Below are positions 1 to 8,183 of a stretch of 25,908 bases of DNA, piece after piece. Below the pieces are notes generated by a model. The model was not told where the DNA came from and made no database searches. It saw nothing but the letters and a program-made list of their open reading frames with translations. The stretch is from assembly GCA_035296085.1 (NCBI GenBank), contig DATHBP010000044.1:1-25908 (forward strand), given 5' to 3'. Within the stretch, counting starts at the first letter, position 1; every line of letters starts with the position of its first letter. Source of the DNA: DATHBP01 sp035296085 (GTDB lineage Bacteria > Actinomycetota > Actinomycetes > Propionibacteriales > Nocardioidaceae). A program made the position numbers and the translations under genes.

Positions 1-1110
1 GTAGGTCTCCACAGCGTTATCGACTTTCACGCGCTGTCTGATGTCGGGCGGCAACGCGTTGAGCGCCGACGCCGGGTCGTCGAAGTCCCAGTGCGGGTAA
101 TCGGAGCTGAACATCAGTGTCTTGTGGGCGGAGACGATCTCGCACAGCATGTGCAGGTGGCGACGGCGCTTCGGCTCCGGGAGCGGCTGGGTGGTGAACC
201 TCAGATGGTCGACCACGTACTCGCTGGGCAGCCGCTTCACCCACGGAACCTCATCTCGCAGTCCCTTGACGTTCTTGTCCAGTCGCCACATGACATCGGG
301 CAGCCAAGCGAAGCCCCCCTCGGTGATGACGACACGCAGATTGGGGAACCTCTCGAAAACCCCCTGGCAGAGCAGACTGATGACGTTCGCCTGGAAGACC
401 TGGCTGAGCCCGGTGTGCCACTCGACGTAGTACGTCGGCGCCGCGCCGGCCAGGCTCGGCGAGGTTCGGAAAATGCCCTCTCCAGAGTTCGGGTGGATTG
501 TTACCGGGAGGCCGAGCTCAGCTGCTGCCTCATAGATGGGGTAGTAGTGGCGCTGCCCCATCAGGATGTTCGTCAACGGCAGCAGCACGCTGACGAACTT
601 TCGGTGCTGGCCGGCCGCCCTGCGGACCTCACTAGCAGCGAGAGCCGGGTCCTGCGGCGCCACCACCAGCGCAGCCCGATAGCGATCGTCTGTGTCAAGC
701 CATGCGTCCGCCAACCAGCTGTTGTAGGCGGTGGCGATCAGGCTGGCGAGGTCAGGGTCTGGCATCGCACCCAAGCCGAGTACTTCGCCGCCGAGCAGAA
801 TCGCGCGGGAGATACCGTGCGCATCCAGCAGGTGAGACGCAACGTGGCGGCTATCGGCGCCCGGCGCCGCGCCCTCCGGTGAGAAGGCGTCCCGGCGAAG
901 TACGCCGGCAGGGTTGACATACAGCATGTTCCGGGGAATCGACACCGGCTCACGGCGGCTGCGGGCGGAGAGCTCCCACTGCTCGCCGATGCCGAGTCGA
1001 TGCTTGTCCGCGGCCGACAGATACGGCTCCAACTCTGCCATCCCCCGCCGCATCAGTGGATGTACATCGCAGTCGACGAGGTCGTACACAGCTGCAGCCG
1101 TGGCGCTCAT
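1..1110 (-). CDS. Amidohydrolase family protein (amidohydrolase_2, COG2159), 3' end cut off by window edge
   Basis: The minus strand is open for 370 codons from an ATG at 1110 to the window edge, so the C-terminus is missing. Visible motifs are DCDVHP at residues 13-18 (the DxH variant of the usual HxH metal site), VTIHPNSGEG mid-protein, TEGGFAWLPD, and FSSDYPHWDFDDP near the edge, where the Asp would be the catalytic metal ligand. Together they mark the TIM-barrel amidohydrolase_2 family, which contains metal-dependent hydrolases and decarboxylases, often of aromatic or ring-cleavage compounds. The protein should be cytoplasmic, since no signal peptide is seen. It is divergent from a Rieske protein gene 56 bp away; such pairs are frequent in actinobacteria and suggest a shared oxidative catabolic role. 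The substrate cannot be read from the sequence. Few residues should be missing, because the DYPHWD motif normally lies near the end. Confidence 0.88.
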   Translation of the reverse strand, partial: MSATAAAVYDLVDCDVHPLMRRGMAELEPYLSAADKHRLGIGEQWELSARSRREPVSIPRNMLYVNPAGVLRRDAFSPEGAAPGADSRHVASHLLDAHGISRAILLGGEVLGLGAMPDPDLASLIATAYNSWLADAWLDTDDRYRAALVVAPQDPALAASEVRRAAGQHRKFVSVLLPLTNILMGQRHYYPIYEAAAELGLPVTIHPNSGEGIFRTSPSLAGAAPTYYVEWHTGLSQVFQANVISLLCQGVFERFPNLRVVITEGGFAWLPDVMWRLDKNVKGLRDEVPWVKRLPSEYVVDHLRFTTQPLPEPKRRRHLHMLCEIVSAHKTLMFSSDYPHWDFDDPASALNALPPDIRQRVKVDNAVETY

Positions 1111-1166
1111 AGCGCGAACTCTGGCACGCTCGAGGCAGATCGTCGGTTGCGGGTGAGGAGACACGC

Positions 1167-1517
1167 GTGCAGCATCCGGTCGGCTCGACGCACGAGCTCC
1201 GCAGGGAACGATGCCGCGTCGTCGACATCGAAGGGCATCGCATCGGGGTTATCAGCGTCGGGGACTCTTTCTTCGCGGTCAGGGACCGCTGCCCGCATCG
1301 ACCCGCCGACATCTGCCAGGGCACCGTGGGGGGTACGTTTCTTGGCTCATCTCCTCAGGAGCTCAGCTACGGGAGACATCAGCGAGTGCTGCGTTGTCCC
1401 TGGCATGGTTGGGAGTTCGACCTCGAGACGGGCAGGTCGATCCTGGAGCCAGATCGATATGGGCTTCGGGTATACCCAGTGACCGTTCGCGACGACACAG
1501 TTTTCGTCCACACCTGA
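1167..1517 (+). CDS. Rieske [2Fe-2S] domain protein, small ferredoxin-like
   Basis: A 116-residue protein that is a single Rieske domain. The cluster ligands are visible as C42-P-H44 and C77-P-W-H80, followed by GWEFD and a LETGR turn, as in Rieske ferredoxins and the N-domains of ring-hydroxylating oxygenases. The 32-residue gap between the two ligand pairs is longer than the usual 15-17, so the domain carries an insertion (about 52-72). The likely role is one-electron transfer to a partner oxygenase or enzyme; no oxygenase or reductase partner is in the window. The start is GTG at 1167, with a strong GGTGAGGAG ribosome site at 1152-1160. It is divergent from the amidohydrolase, with which this domain type is often paired. 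Confidence 0.88.
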   Translation: MQHPVGSTHELRRERCRVVDIEGHRIGVISVGDSFFAVRDRCPHRPADICQGTVGGTFLGSSPQELSYGRHQRVLRCPWHGWEFDLETGRSILEPDRYGLRVYPVTVRDDTVFVHT

Positions 1518-1543
1518 CTCGCGGCGCTGGCAAGGTTTGACCG

Positions 1544-2152
1544 GTGGAAACTCCCGATCGACGGTGGCACGTCCTGCTGATCGGCGGCGGTAGCGGCGTT
1601 GGCAAGACCACCCTCGCCCACCAGCTTGGGCAACGGTTCGCAGTCAACGTGACCCAGCTCGACGACATCCAAGTCGCTCTCGAGGCGGTCACCAGTCCAG
1701 ACCAGCAGCCCCTGCTTCACTTCTGGCGCACACACTGGTCTGAGTTCAGCGCCTACACCGACGACCAGCACGTGCAGCATTTCCTGGACGTGTCGCAGAC
1801 CGTTTTCGAGCCCATCATCCACGCCGTCATTGCGGACCGCCTCGACGGCGGCATGCCCACCATTCTCGAGGGTGGGTTCATCTTGCCGCAGCACGCGGCC
1901 AGGCACGCGGTCGGAGATCGCCAAGCCGGTGACGTCCGTGCTCTCTTCGTCGACGAGGCGGACGAGCAGCAGATCGCCGCCAACTTCGTCGACCGGCAAG
2001 GTGGCGACGCGACGCTGCCGGCTCGGACGAGCTGGCTGAAAGCCCGGTGGCTCCGCGCGGAGTGCATCCGTCTCGGCATCGCGACCGTCGCCGCCCGGCC
2101 ATGGGCGACCGCGGCCGACCGAGCCGTCGACCTCTTGGCCGACGTCCACTGA
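1544..2152 (+). CDS. P-loop kinase, 2-phosphoglycerate kinase-like
   Basis: A 202-residue protein with a Walker A motif GGSGVGKT at residues 15-22, directly after the first beta strand. It is followed by an LDDIQ segment, which resembles the substrate-binding start of adenylate-kinase-like enzymes, and by a mid-protein LEGGFILP strand. The layout matches small P-loop kinases annotated as 2-phosphoglycerate kinase-like or AAA proteins in actinobacteria. The true substrate of these proteins is mostly untested, so the call is to family rather than reaction. The start is GTG at 1544, 26 bp after the Rieske stop, so the two may be co-transcribed. It is probably cytoplasmic. A zeta-toxin-like or shikimate-kinase-like role cannot be excluded. 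Confidence 0.7.
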   Translation: METPDRRWHVLLIGGGSGVGKTTLAHQLGQRFAVNVTQLDDIQVALEAVTSPDQQPLLHFWRTHWSEFSAYTDDQHVQHFLDVSQTVFEPIIHAVIADRLDGGMPTILEGGFILPQHAARHAVGDRQAGDVRALFVDEADEQQIAANFVDRQGGDATLPARTSWLKARWLRAECIRLGIATVAARPWATAADRAVDLLADVH

Positions 2153-2240
2153 CTCCGTGGTCCACCATGCACCGCCGCTGCTCTTCGCAAGGCCGCATTC
2201 CCTACGATGCCCCTTGTCGCGCAGTGGCGGCTTGGACAGG

Positions 2241-2366
2241 ATGAGTGCTCTGGCAGGCCCGCTGCGCGAGGTGAGCGATCGCGTCGCGGCGGATCCGACG
2301 CTTTCGCTCATGCTTCACCGTCGCGAGCAGGCTCGAGAAAGGCGTGCACTGTATGGGCTCGGTTAG
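2241..2366 (+). CDS. Possible 41-residue small protein overlapping the ABC ATPase start
   Basis: An ATG at 2241 opens 41 codons ending in TAG at 2364-2366. It overlaps the first codons of the downstream ATPase gene in another frame. The predicted peptide is charged and helix-forming, with an RREQARERR run near its end and no recognisable domain. The upstream GGACAGG directly abuts the ATG and is a poor ribosome site. It could be a leader or coupling ORF for the ATPase gene, or a chance open frame. I recognise no family. Confidence 0.25.
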   Translation: MSALAGPLREVSDRVAADPTLSLMLHRREQARERRALYGLG

Positions 2367-3435
2367 GTTCGAGAAGGCAACGCTCGTCTATCCGGGCGCC
2401 GAGACCCCAGCTGTCAACCGGCTCGACCTGGAGATTGAAGACGGCGAGTTCATGGTGCTCGTCGGTCCGTCCGGTTGCGGCAAGTCGACGAGCCTACGCA
2501 TGCTGGCCGGGCTCGAGGCGATCGACGAAGGCGCGATCTATGTCGGCGACCGGGACGTCACCGATGTCCTCCCGAAGGACCGCGACATCGCCATGGTTTT
2601 TCAGAACTATGCGCTCTATCCACATATGAGTGTCTCGGACAACATGGGGTTCGCCCTGAAGATGGCCAAGATCCCGAAGTCAGAACGTGCCAAGCGCGTG
2701 GCAGAAGCGGCGCAGTTGCTGGACATCGGTGAGCTGCTCGACCGCAAGCCCAAGGCGCTCTCGGGCGGTCAACGGCAAAGAGTCGCCATGGGCCGCGCGA
2801 TCGTGCGCAAGCCTCAGGTGTTCTGCATGGACGAGCCACTGTCCAACCTCGACGCCAAGCTGCGGGTGTCTACTCGAGCTCAGATCGTTCAGTTGCAGTC
2901 CCGGTTAGCCGTCACCACTGTCTACGTGACGCACGACCAGGTCGAGGCAATGACGATGGGTGACCGGGTGGCGGTCATGCACGAGGGCGTTCTCCAGCAG
3001 GTGGACACTCCGATGCGCCTCTACAAGCGGCCGGTCAACGCGTTCGTAGCGGGGTTCATGGGTTCACCCGCCATGAACCTGCTCAAGGCTCGGCTCGCCC
3101 CCGACGGTGTCCAGATCGGGACCGGCACGATTGCGATCAGCCCCACTGTCCGTGGACGAGTCGCTGGCGACATCACCGTCGGCATCCGCCCCGAGGACTG
3201 GCGGGTGGCCACCCCTGACGAGAGCGCCATAGAAGTCCGCGTCATCCTCACCGAGGACTTGGGCTCCGACGCGTACATGTACGGGTCGCTCAGCACAGAG
3301 GGCACTGAAGTTCCCGTCACCGTCAAGCTCGACCGGGAGCACCGTTTCGCCAAGGGAGAGACGGTTCGGCTGACCGCAGACCCGAACCGTCTCCACGTCT
3401 TCGACGCCGCCCAAGGGCACCGGCTGAGTGAGTGA
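2353..3435 (+). CDS. ugpC: CUT1 sugar ABC transporter ATP-binding protein (UgpC/MsmK type)
   Basis: A 360-residue ATPase that powers CUT1 carbohydrate importers at the inner face of the membrane. Visible motifs are Walker A GPSGCGKST (38-46), Q-loop Q84 in VFQNYALYPHM, signature LSGGQRQR (136-143), Walker B VFCMDE (156-161), D-loop SNLD and switch His194 in TVYVTHDQ. The C-terminal third (after about 235) is the TOBE/OB-fold regulatory domain of the MalK/UgpC family, including GIRPEDW. ATG 2353 is chosen over the in-frame GTG 2344 because a GAAAGG site lies about 10 nt upstream. It sits tail to tail with the leftward cluster encoding the permeases and binding protein. It is probably their ATPase, but such ATPases often serve several importers. 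Confidence 0.93.
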   Translation: MGSVRFEKATLVYPGAETPAVNRLDLEIEDGEFMVLVGPSGCGKSTSLRMLAGLEAIDEGAIYVGDRDVTDVLPKDRDIAMVFQNYALYPHMSVSDNMGFALKMAKIPKSERAKRVAEAAQLLDIGELLDRKPKALSGGQRQRVAMGRAIVRKPQVFCMDEPLSNLDAKLRVSTRAQIVQLQSRLAVTTVYVTHDQVEAMTMGDRVAVMHEGVLQQVDTPMRLYKRPVNAFVAGFMGSPAMNLLKARLAPDGVQIGTGTIAISPTVRGRVAGDITVGIRPEDWRVATPDESAIEVRVILTEDLGSDAYMYGSLSTEGTEVPVTVKLDREHRFAKGETVRLTADPNRLHVFDAAQGHRLSE

Positions 3436-3450
3436 CCACTCGGTCGTTCC

Positions 3451-4647
3451 TCAGCGGGCGATGACCGGTGCGTCCGGGTTGATGTCCGGGCCGAAAAACT
3501 TCAAGATGACGAGGTCCACGTCGCCGGTGTTGCTGATGGCGTGCGGCCGAACCGCCGTGTCGTGCACCACCAACAGCTCATCACGGCCTGGCTCACCGCC
3601 GGAGACGTCCTGTCCGACCACCGATCCAGCGCCCGACCAGACGAGCAGGCTATAGACGCCCCGTTCCACGCTCGCGAACGTGCGGCTGGGGGGCACAACC
3701 AGCTTCTTACCGCTGAACTTCGTGGTGTCGTAGAAAATCCAGTGCTCTTGCGCACCATCCGCAGCGGCTGGTGTGACGGGGTGCGGCGTGAGGTGATGGT
3801 TCTCGTAGAAGTACGGGTCACCGTTCAGGCCGGGGTCCACGAACCCGAGCGGGAATCGCTCTCCGTACCTTGTGCGGTCTTGCGGCCGCACGTCTTTGAA
3901 CAGCAGCTCCTTGGAGATGATCTTGCCTGCATTCAACGCCTGGAACATCGCAAGCACATCGGAGTCTTCCTGGAGCTCGACCGTCAGCGCGGTTCCCGGC
4001 GCGTGGAGAACGCCGGACGGAATGTGGAACCCCTCCTCTGGGACCTGTAGGTGCGCCGGGGCGTGCCTGAGGATCAGGTCGCTGTCCCAGTCGATGAGGT
4101 AAGGGAGCAAGACGTCGAAGGCCTCCTGCTCGGCTATCCACGGGTGCACGCCGAAGAACGACTCAGGATGCTTGCCGCGGTCCACGCCCGGGGGGAAGTA
4201 GTAGGCCTCATCCTTGGATTTGCGACCCACCAGCGAGGCATGGCGCTGCTGCGGATGAATGTGGTACGGAAGGCGGTCCCCATAGTCGAATATCTTGGCC
4301 AGGCGCCCGAGACCGCCGGGGTGCTCGGCGGCATAGTCGGCCCCCATGATCGCGGCCGGGTCTGCGGCAAGCGCAGACTCCAGGGTCAGCCGGTCGTCTG
4401 AACCGGTCCAGACATAGCTGAGACCCTCGTCCGCAGGACCCACTCGGTTGTCGGCTCGCGTGGTCGAGGCGAGCCAGCGCTCGCAGATGAAGCCACGGTT
4501 GCCGACGTCGTACGCGTCGTCGGCAAGGCCGAGTCGACGTCCCGGCGGGAGGAAGTCGCGTGCCACCCAGGCGGGCTCCAGCCGCAGTACCCCGTTGCCC
4601 TCGTTGAGGAGCCGCTCAGTCACGCCCCGAACGTTGTCTGAGTTCAT
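3451..4647 (-). CDS. Mannose-6-phosphate isomerase-like cupin protein
   Basis: A 398-residue protein resembling class I phosphomannose isomerases and related cupin isomerases. Metal-ligand candidates are H129 and H131 in the DRLPYHIHPQQ segment, E147 in KDEAYYF, and H208/H215 in EEGFHIPSGVLHAPG. This is the expected HxH...E...H cupin pattern. A second, degenerate cupin half follows (about residues 270-398). The likely reaction is aldose/ketose isomerisation of a sugar or sugar phosphate in the cytoplasm. It is the last gene of the leftward series, 22 bp after the second permease, so isomerisation of the imported sugar is a reasonable inference. ATG 4647 is chosen because the alternative GTG at 4686 would overlap the permease gene. 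No strong ribosome site is seen; coupling to the permease is possible. Confidence 0.72.
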   Translation of the reverse strand: MNSDNVRGVTERLLNEGNGVLRLEPAWVARDFLPPGRRLGLADDAYDVGNRGFICERWLASTTRADNRVGPADEGLSYVWTGSDDRLTLESALAADPAAIMGADYAAEHPGGLGRLAKIFDYGDRLPYHIHPQQRHASLVGRKSKDEAYYFPPGVDRGKHPESFFGVHPWIAEQEAFDVLLPYLIDWDSDLILRHAPAHLQVPEEGFHIPSGVLHAPGTALTVELQEDSDVLAMFQALNAGKIISKELLFKDVRPQDRTRYGERFPLGFVDPGLNGDPYFYENHHLTPHPVTPAAADGAQEHWIFYDTTKFSGKKLVVPPSRTFASVERGVYSLLVWSGAGSVVGQDVSGGEPGRDELLVVHDTAVRPHAISNTGDVDLVILKFFGPDINPDAPVIAR

Positions 4648-4669
4648 GTGAAGGGGGGTCGGAGCCCAG

Positions 4670-5644
4670 CTAACCCTTGAGACCACTCATGGAGATGCCC
4701 TGGATGAATCTGCGCTGGAAGATCATGAAGACCACCACCATCGGCAAGGTGGCGAGGACCGACCCGGCAAACAGAACATCCCACTGGGTCCTGTTCTTGA
4801 CTACGAACAGCGCCAGTCCCAGCGGTGCGGTGATCTTGTCCTCACTGGAGATGATGATGAGCGGCCACAGGAAGTCTTCCCACTGGTAGATGAACGTGAA
4901 GATGCCAACCGCAGCCAGCGCCGGGCCGGTCAGCGGCAGCACTACCTGCCAGAAGATACGAAATTCCGAGGCGCCGTCGATCCGCGCAGCATCGAGCAGC
5001 TCGTCGGGGATGGACTGCATGTACTGGCGGAGCAGGAAGATACCGAAGGCGCTCACCGCTCCGGGGACGATGAGCCCGTAGTAGGAGTCGAGCCACCCGT
5101 GCCCACCGTTGCCCAGGATGTCATTGCCACCGAAGAGCGGGATGTGCTTCAGCACCAGGTAGTTGGGGATGAGCGTCACCTGGCCGGGCACCATCATCGT
5201 GGCCAGGAAGAGCAGGAAGAGGAAGTCGCGGCCGGGAAACCTGCGCTTGGCAAAGACGTAGGCGGCGAGCGAGTCGAAGAACAAGACCAGGACCGTCGTC
5301 GTCGTGGCGACGAAAGCGCTGTTGACGAACCATCGCCATGCCCCTTGCGTGCCCGTCCCGGTGGCGTCGGCTCTACCCCGACCGATGAAGGTGGCGTAGT
5401 TGTCCGCCGTAGGGTTCACCGGTATCCAGTTCGGCGGCACGTCGAAGATGTCTCCGATCGGCTGGAACGATGCGCTGATGAGCCACCCAAAGGGCGCCAC
5501 GAACAGAATCGCCCCGGGCACCAAGATGGCGTACGCCACGATCTTGCGAACGTTCCAGCCATTCTGGGCCCCGGCCAACTTGGGGGGTTGGCGCGGTTCG
5601 TCGCGCTGATTGAGCTGCTCCTGCGCGTCTACCGTTGCCGTCAC
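4670..5644 (-). CDS. Carbohydrate ABC transporter permease (CUT1, MalG/UgpE type)
   Basis: A 324-residue inner-membrane permease. There is a cytoplasmic N-terminal tail of about 30 residues, a first membrane segment near 34-56, several further hydrophobic segments, and the EAA loop at about 217-236 (AARIDGASEFRIFWQVVLPL) that docks on the ATPase. The closing stretch FQRRFIQGISMSGLKG is typical of MalG-type permeases. The start codon GTG at 5644 overlaps the stop of the upstream permease gene by 4 nt (GTGA), so the two are translationally coupled and probably form the heterodimeric channel. The substrate is not evident from the sequence. Confidence 0.93.
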   Translation of the reverse strand: MTATVDAQEQLNQRDEPRQPPKLAGAQNGWNVRKIVAYAILVPGAILFVAPFGWLISASFQPIGDIFDVPPNWIPVNPTADNYATFIGRGRADATGTGTQGAWRWFVNSAFVATTTTVLVLFFDSLAAYVFAKRRFPGRDFLFLLFLATMMVPGQVTLIPNYLVLKHIPLFGGNDILGNGGHGWLDSYYGLIVPGAVSAFGIFLLRQYMQSIPDELLDAARIDGASEFRIFWQVVLPLTGPALAAVGIFTFIYQWEDFLWPLIIISSEDKITAPLGLALFVVKNRTQWDVLFAGSVLATLPMVVVFMIFQRRFIQGISMSGLKG

Positions 5645-6588
5645 CGGTTCGCCTGCCTATTCAGTCGAAGGTTGATCCCGGTGAACACCAAAAGCATGAG
5701 GAACAGCGCATATGCCAGCGTGCTGGCGTAGCCCATGTCGAAGTTGATGAACGCAGTCCGGTAGATGAAGTAGACCATCGTGGTCGTCCGCTCGACCGGT
5801 CCGCCACTGGTCATGATGAAGATCTGCGTGAACACCTGAAAGGACCCGATCACCCCGATGACCAACAAGAACAACGTGGTGGGGCGGAGCATCGGGATGG
5901 TGATGTAGCGCAGCCGCGCCCAGGGTCCGGCTCCGTCCACTGCGGCCGCGTCGTAGAGCTCCTGCGGCACTGCCTGGAGCCCGGCTAGGTAGATGATCAT
6001 CGAGTACCCGATCCCGCCCCAGATGCTCATCAGGATCACGGCGGGCATCGCCAGTTGTTGGTCGGACAGCCACAACAGAGGCTGGTCGATCAGGTGCGTC
6101 TTGAGAAGGTAGAAGTTGAAGAGCCCGTAGTCGGGTTGGTAAAGCCACTTCCACACAATGGAGACCACGACGAACGGGGTGACGATAGGGAGGAAGTAGA
6201 TCGTGCGAAAGACGCTGCGCCCCCACAGCGGCTGGTTCAGCAGCAAGGCGATGCCGAGCCCGATGAGCATCGTGAAGGGAACTGACGCGCCGGTGAAGTA
6301 GATCGTATTGATCGCGGCCCGGTGGAAACTCTCGTCGTCGACCAAGCGCCGATAGTTGTCGAGACCTATGAACGGCTTGTCCGGCTCGATGATGCTCCAG
6401 CGGTGGAGAGTGAGATACAACGTCAAGATCAATGCAAAAAACGTGAACACCGCGAAGAGCAGCAGCCCCGGCGAAATGAAGAGATAGGCGCTCCACTCCC
6501 GACGCATTTGGCCGAGTGTGTAGCGAAGTCCGTCCTTTCGCCGGCGTACCGGCGCCTCCTGTGAGTCCGCCAGCGTGTCGACTGCCAT
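5641..6588 (-). CDS. Sugar ABC transporter permease (CUT1, MalF/UgpA type)
   Basis: A 315-residue inner-membrane permease that pairs with the adjacent MalG-type protein. There is a basic N-terminus (RRRKDGLRYTLG), a first membrane segment SAYLFISPGLLLFAVFTFF, further segments, and an EAA loop AAAVDGAGPWARLRYITIPM. The MalF-like C-terminus ends at an ALFLMLLVFTGINL segment and a short basic tail. The start ATG at 6588 is preceded by an AGGAAGG site. The gene follows the binding-protein gene after 83 bp, the usual binding protein-permease-permease order. It is typical in length for MalF/UgpA proteins that lack the large periplasmic insert. Confidence 0.93.
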   Translation of the reverse strand: MAVDTLADSQEAPVRRRKDGLRYTLGQMRREWSAYLFISPGLLLFAVFTFFALILTLYLTLHRWSIIEPDKPFIGLDNYRRLVDDESFHRAAINTIYFTGASVPFTMLIGLGIALLLNQPLWGRSVFRTIYFLPIVTPFVVVSIVWKWLYQPDYGLFNFYLLKTHLIDQPLLWLSDQQLAMPAVILMSIWGGIGYSMIIYLAGLQAVPQELYDAAAVDGAGPWARLRYITIPMLRPTTLFLLVIGVIGSFQVFTQIFIMTSGGPVERTTTMVYFIYRTAFINFDMGYASTLAYALFLMLLVFTGINLRLNRQANR

Positions 6589-6671
6589 GCATGCCTTCCT
6601 GCGGGAGGGACTGCGCTCAAAAGGCGGACCGGGTTGGCGCGACGGTCACATCCAGACCACGACCCCGGCGT

Positions 6672-8015
6672 TCAGCGGGCGAAGATCTCCTCGGCCTTCG
6701 CTGCGGCGATGTCCAGGGCCTCGGACGCCGTTTGCTCGCCGTACATCGCCTTGCCGAGTTGGGTGTTGAGCTCCGCCTCCACCTCGCCGTACTTCGGGTT
6801 TGGCGCGCCGCTCGGAATTCCGCAGTTCTTCATGTCCTCGGCGAACCCGGAGAGGATCGGTTTTGCCTCGAACAAGGCGGGGTCCGACAGCTGAGAGCTG
6901 AGCGTCGGCAGCAGCGTGCCACTCCCACCGCCTTCTCCAACACCCGGGACGCCTTGGTAGGTCCACTGCGCGATGATCTCGGGCTTGGAGAGGTATTCGA
7001 TCCACTTCCAAGCGGCATCGTTCTTGTCGGTCTCGAAGAGCACGAGCGCGTCGCCTGCAATGGTTGTCGCACATCCCGCGGGACCTTCCGGAAGCGGCGC
7101 GGTGGCCCAGTGCCCCATGAACTCCGGGGCATCCTCTTCCAAGACCGCAGCCAGCCAGTTGCCGGCCATGTACATGCCGACCTGTCCCTGGGTGAAGGCG
7201 ACCCGCCCGTCATAGGAGTTGGAGTTGAGGTACTGCTTCGGGGCGTAGTCGACAAGACCCACGTAGAACTCCGCCGCCTTCTTGCCCTCGGGGCTGTCGA
7301 AGGCGACGGACTTGCCGTCGTCGGAGAGCGTCTGGCCCCCGGCCTGGTAGAGGAACGGGTACCAGTAGTAGGCGGACTCGGACGCGAACATCTCGATCCC
7401 GTACTCCTTCTTGTCGGGGTTCGTGAGCTTCGCCGCTGCGTCCTCCAGCTCCTCCCAGGTCGTGGGCGGCCCATCGATGCCCGCAGCCTCGAACATGTCC
7501 TTGTTGTAGAACATGCTCGTCGACTCACCTTCGAAGGGAAGCCCGTACATGCTCCCCTCGACCGTCACGAAATCCTTGAACGCCGGCACGTAGGCATCCG
7601 GCTCCACCCAGTCGCTGCGCTCGATGTAGTCGTCGAGGTTGATGACCGCGTCCCGCCCGGCGAACGTCGCGACGGCGCCAGCGTCGACGAACGCCGCGTC
7701 CGGCGGGTTACCGCCAGCGATCTGCGTGGTGATCTTCTGCTGGGAGTTGTCCGCGGTGACGTTCTGGAACTCGATGGTGATGTTGGGGTGCTCTTTGTGG
7801 AAGTTCTCCGCGAGCTTCTTCATGGCCGGCTGGGTGCCGACCCAGGACGAGAAGGTCACAGTCGTGGGAGAGGACGGCTCGGGGACCGGTCCCTGTCCCT
7901 CGCCGGCGTTGTCGTTGTCGGGCGTGCTGGTGCCTCCGCAGGCGGCCAGGACGGCCGAGGCGAGGACGAGTGGAGCGACTACACCGAGGGACTTGCGAAC
8001 ACTGCGACTCTTCAC
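6672..8015 (-). CDS. Extracellular sugar-binding lipoprotein of the CUT1 ABC transporter
   Basis: A 447-residue family-1 solute-binding protein. The N-terminus has a basic stretch (KSRSVRK), a hydrophobic core and a lipobox VLAAC with lipidated Cys26, so it should be anchored outside the membrane. A Gly/Ser/Pro-rich linker follows. The mature domain begins VTFSSWVG and contains the KKLAENFHKEHPNITIEF pattern usual for this family, plus GQVGMYMAGNW. GTG 8015 is chosen over longer in-frame starts because AAGGAG lies 7 nt upstream and the lipoprotein signal then begins at once. It is the specificity component for the two downstream permeases. A candidate promoter and inverted repeat lie upstream, in the 168-bp gap to the MDR gene. 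Confidence 0.93.
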   Translation of the reverse strand: MKSRSVRKSLGVVAPLVLASAVLAACGGTSTPDNDNAGEGQGPVPEPSSPTTVTFSSWVGTQPAMKKLAENFHKEHPNITIEFQNVTADNSQQKITTQIAGGNPPDAAFVDAGAVATFAGRDAVINLDDYIERSDWVEPDAYVPAFKDFVTVEGSMYGLPFEGESTSMFYNKDMFEAAGIDGPPTTWEELEDAAAKLTNPDKKEYGIEMFASESAYYWYPFLYQAGGQTLSDDGKSVAFDSPEGKKAAEFYVGLVDYAPKQYLNSNSYDGRVAFTQGQVGMYMAGNWLAAVLEEDAPEFMGHWATAPLPEGPAGCATTIAGDALVLFETDKNDAAWKWIEYLSKPEIIAQWTYQGVPGVGEGGGSGTLLPTLSSQLSDPALFEAKPILSGFAEDMKNCGIPSGAPNPKYGEVEAELNTQLGKAMYGEQTASEALDIAAAKAEEIFAR

Positions 8016-8111
8016 TGACCAGCTCCTTGCTCGTTGCAGGAAGGCAGGGGCGCGCGCCAAGCCGAGGCATTTCGTGGCTGCCGAGGTCAGCGTCCTCGAC
8101 TGCTGTACTGC

Positions 8112-8134
8112 TGTCAAGGCACCGTACTGGTACC
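8112..8134 (-). promoter_or_regulatory. Candidate internal promoter element and operator upstream of the binding-protein gene
   Basis: On the minus strand a consensus -35-like TTGACA occupies 8117-8112. It is directly preceded by an imperfect inverted repeat at 8118-8134 (arms GGTACC and GGTGCC, 5-nt spacer). No good -10 is seen 17-18 nt downstream (GACGCT is weak). A separate promoter for the transporter genes under repressor control is plausible here, but unproven. Confidence 0.35.
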
Positions 8135-8142
8135 CAACAAAG

Positions 8143-8155
8143 CCGTCTCAGACGG
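8143..8155 (-). terminator. Possible weak terminator or palindrome after the MDR dehydrogenase gene
   Basis: A 13-nt perfect odd-centred palindrome, CCGTCTGAGACGG on the minus strand, is followed by CTTTGTT. It lies 28 bp past the dehydrogenase stop. It could be a short intrinsic terminator separating the metabolic genes from the transporter genes, or an operator half of the adjacent control region. Confidence 0.3.
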
Positions 8156-8183
8156 GCGTCGATGAGGCGTTGCTGGCGTCGGG

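Noticed and set aside
91..882. Long plus-strand open frame of 263 codons
   Set aside because: It is antisense to the amidohydrolase, whose minus-strand reading has recognisable motifs throughout; the plus frame has no family features and reflects GC-rich codon bias.
3418..3450. Bidirectional terminator between the ATPase and cupin genes
   Set aside because: Only very short stems such as GACC/GGTC or GAGTG/CACTC with tiny loops are present, too weak to call.
6516..8018. Plus-strand open frame of 500 codons
   Set aside because: It lies opposite the solute-binding lipoprotein gene, which has a signal peptide, lipobox and family motifs. The antisense product looks like low-complexity Arg/Val/Gly sequence.
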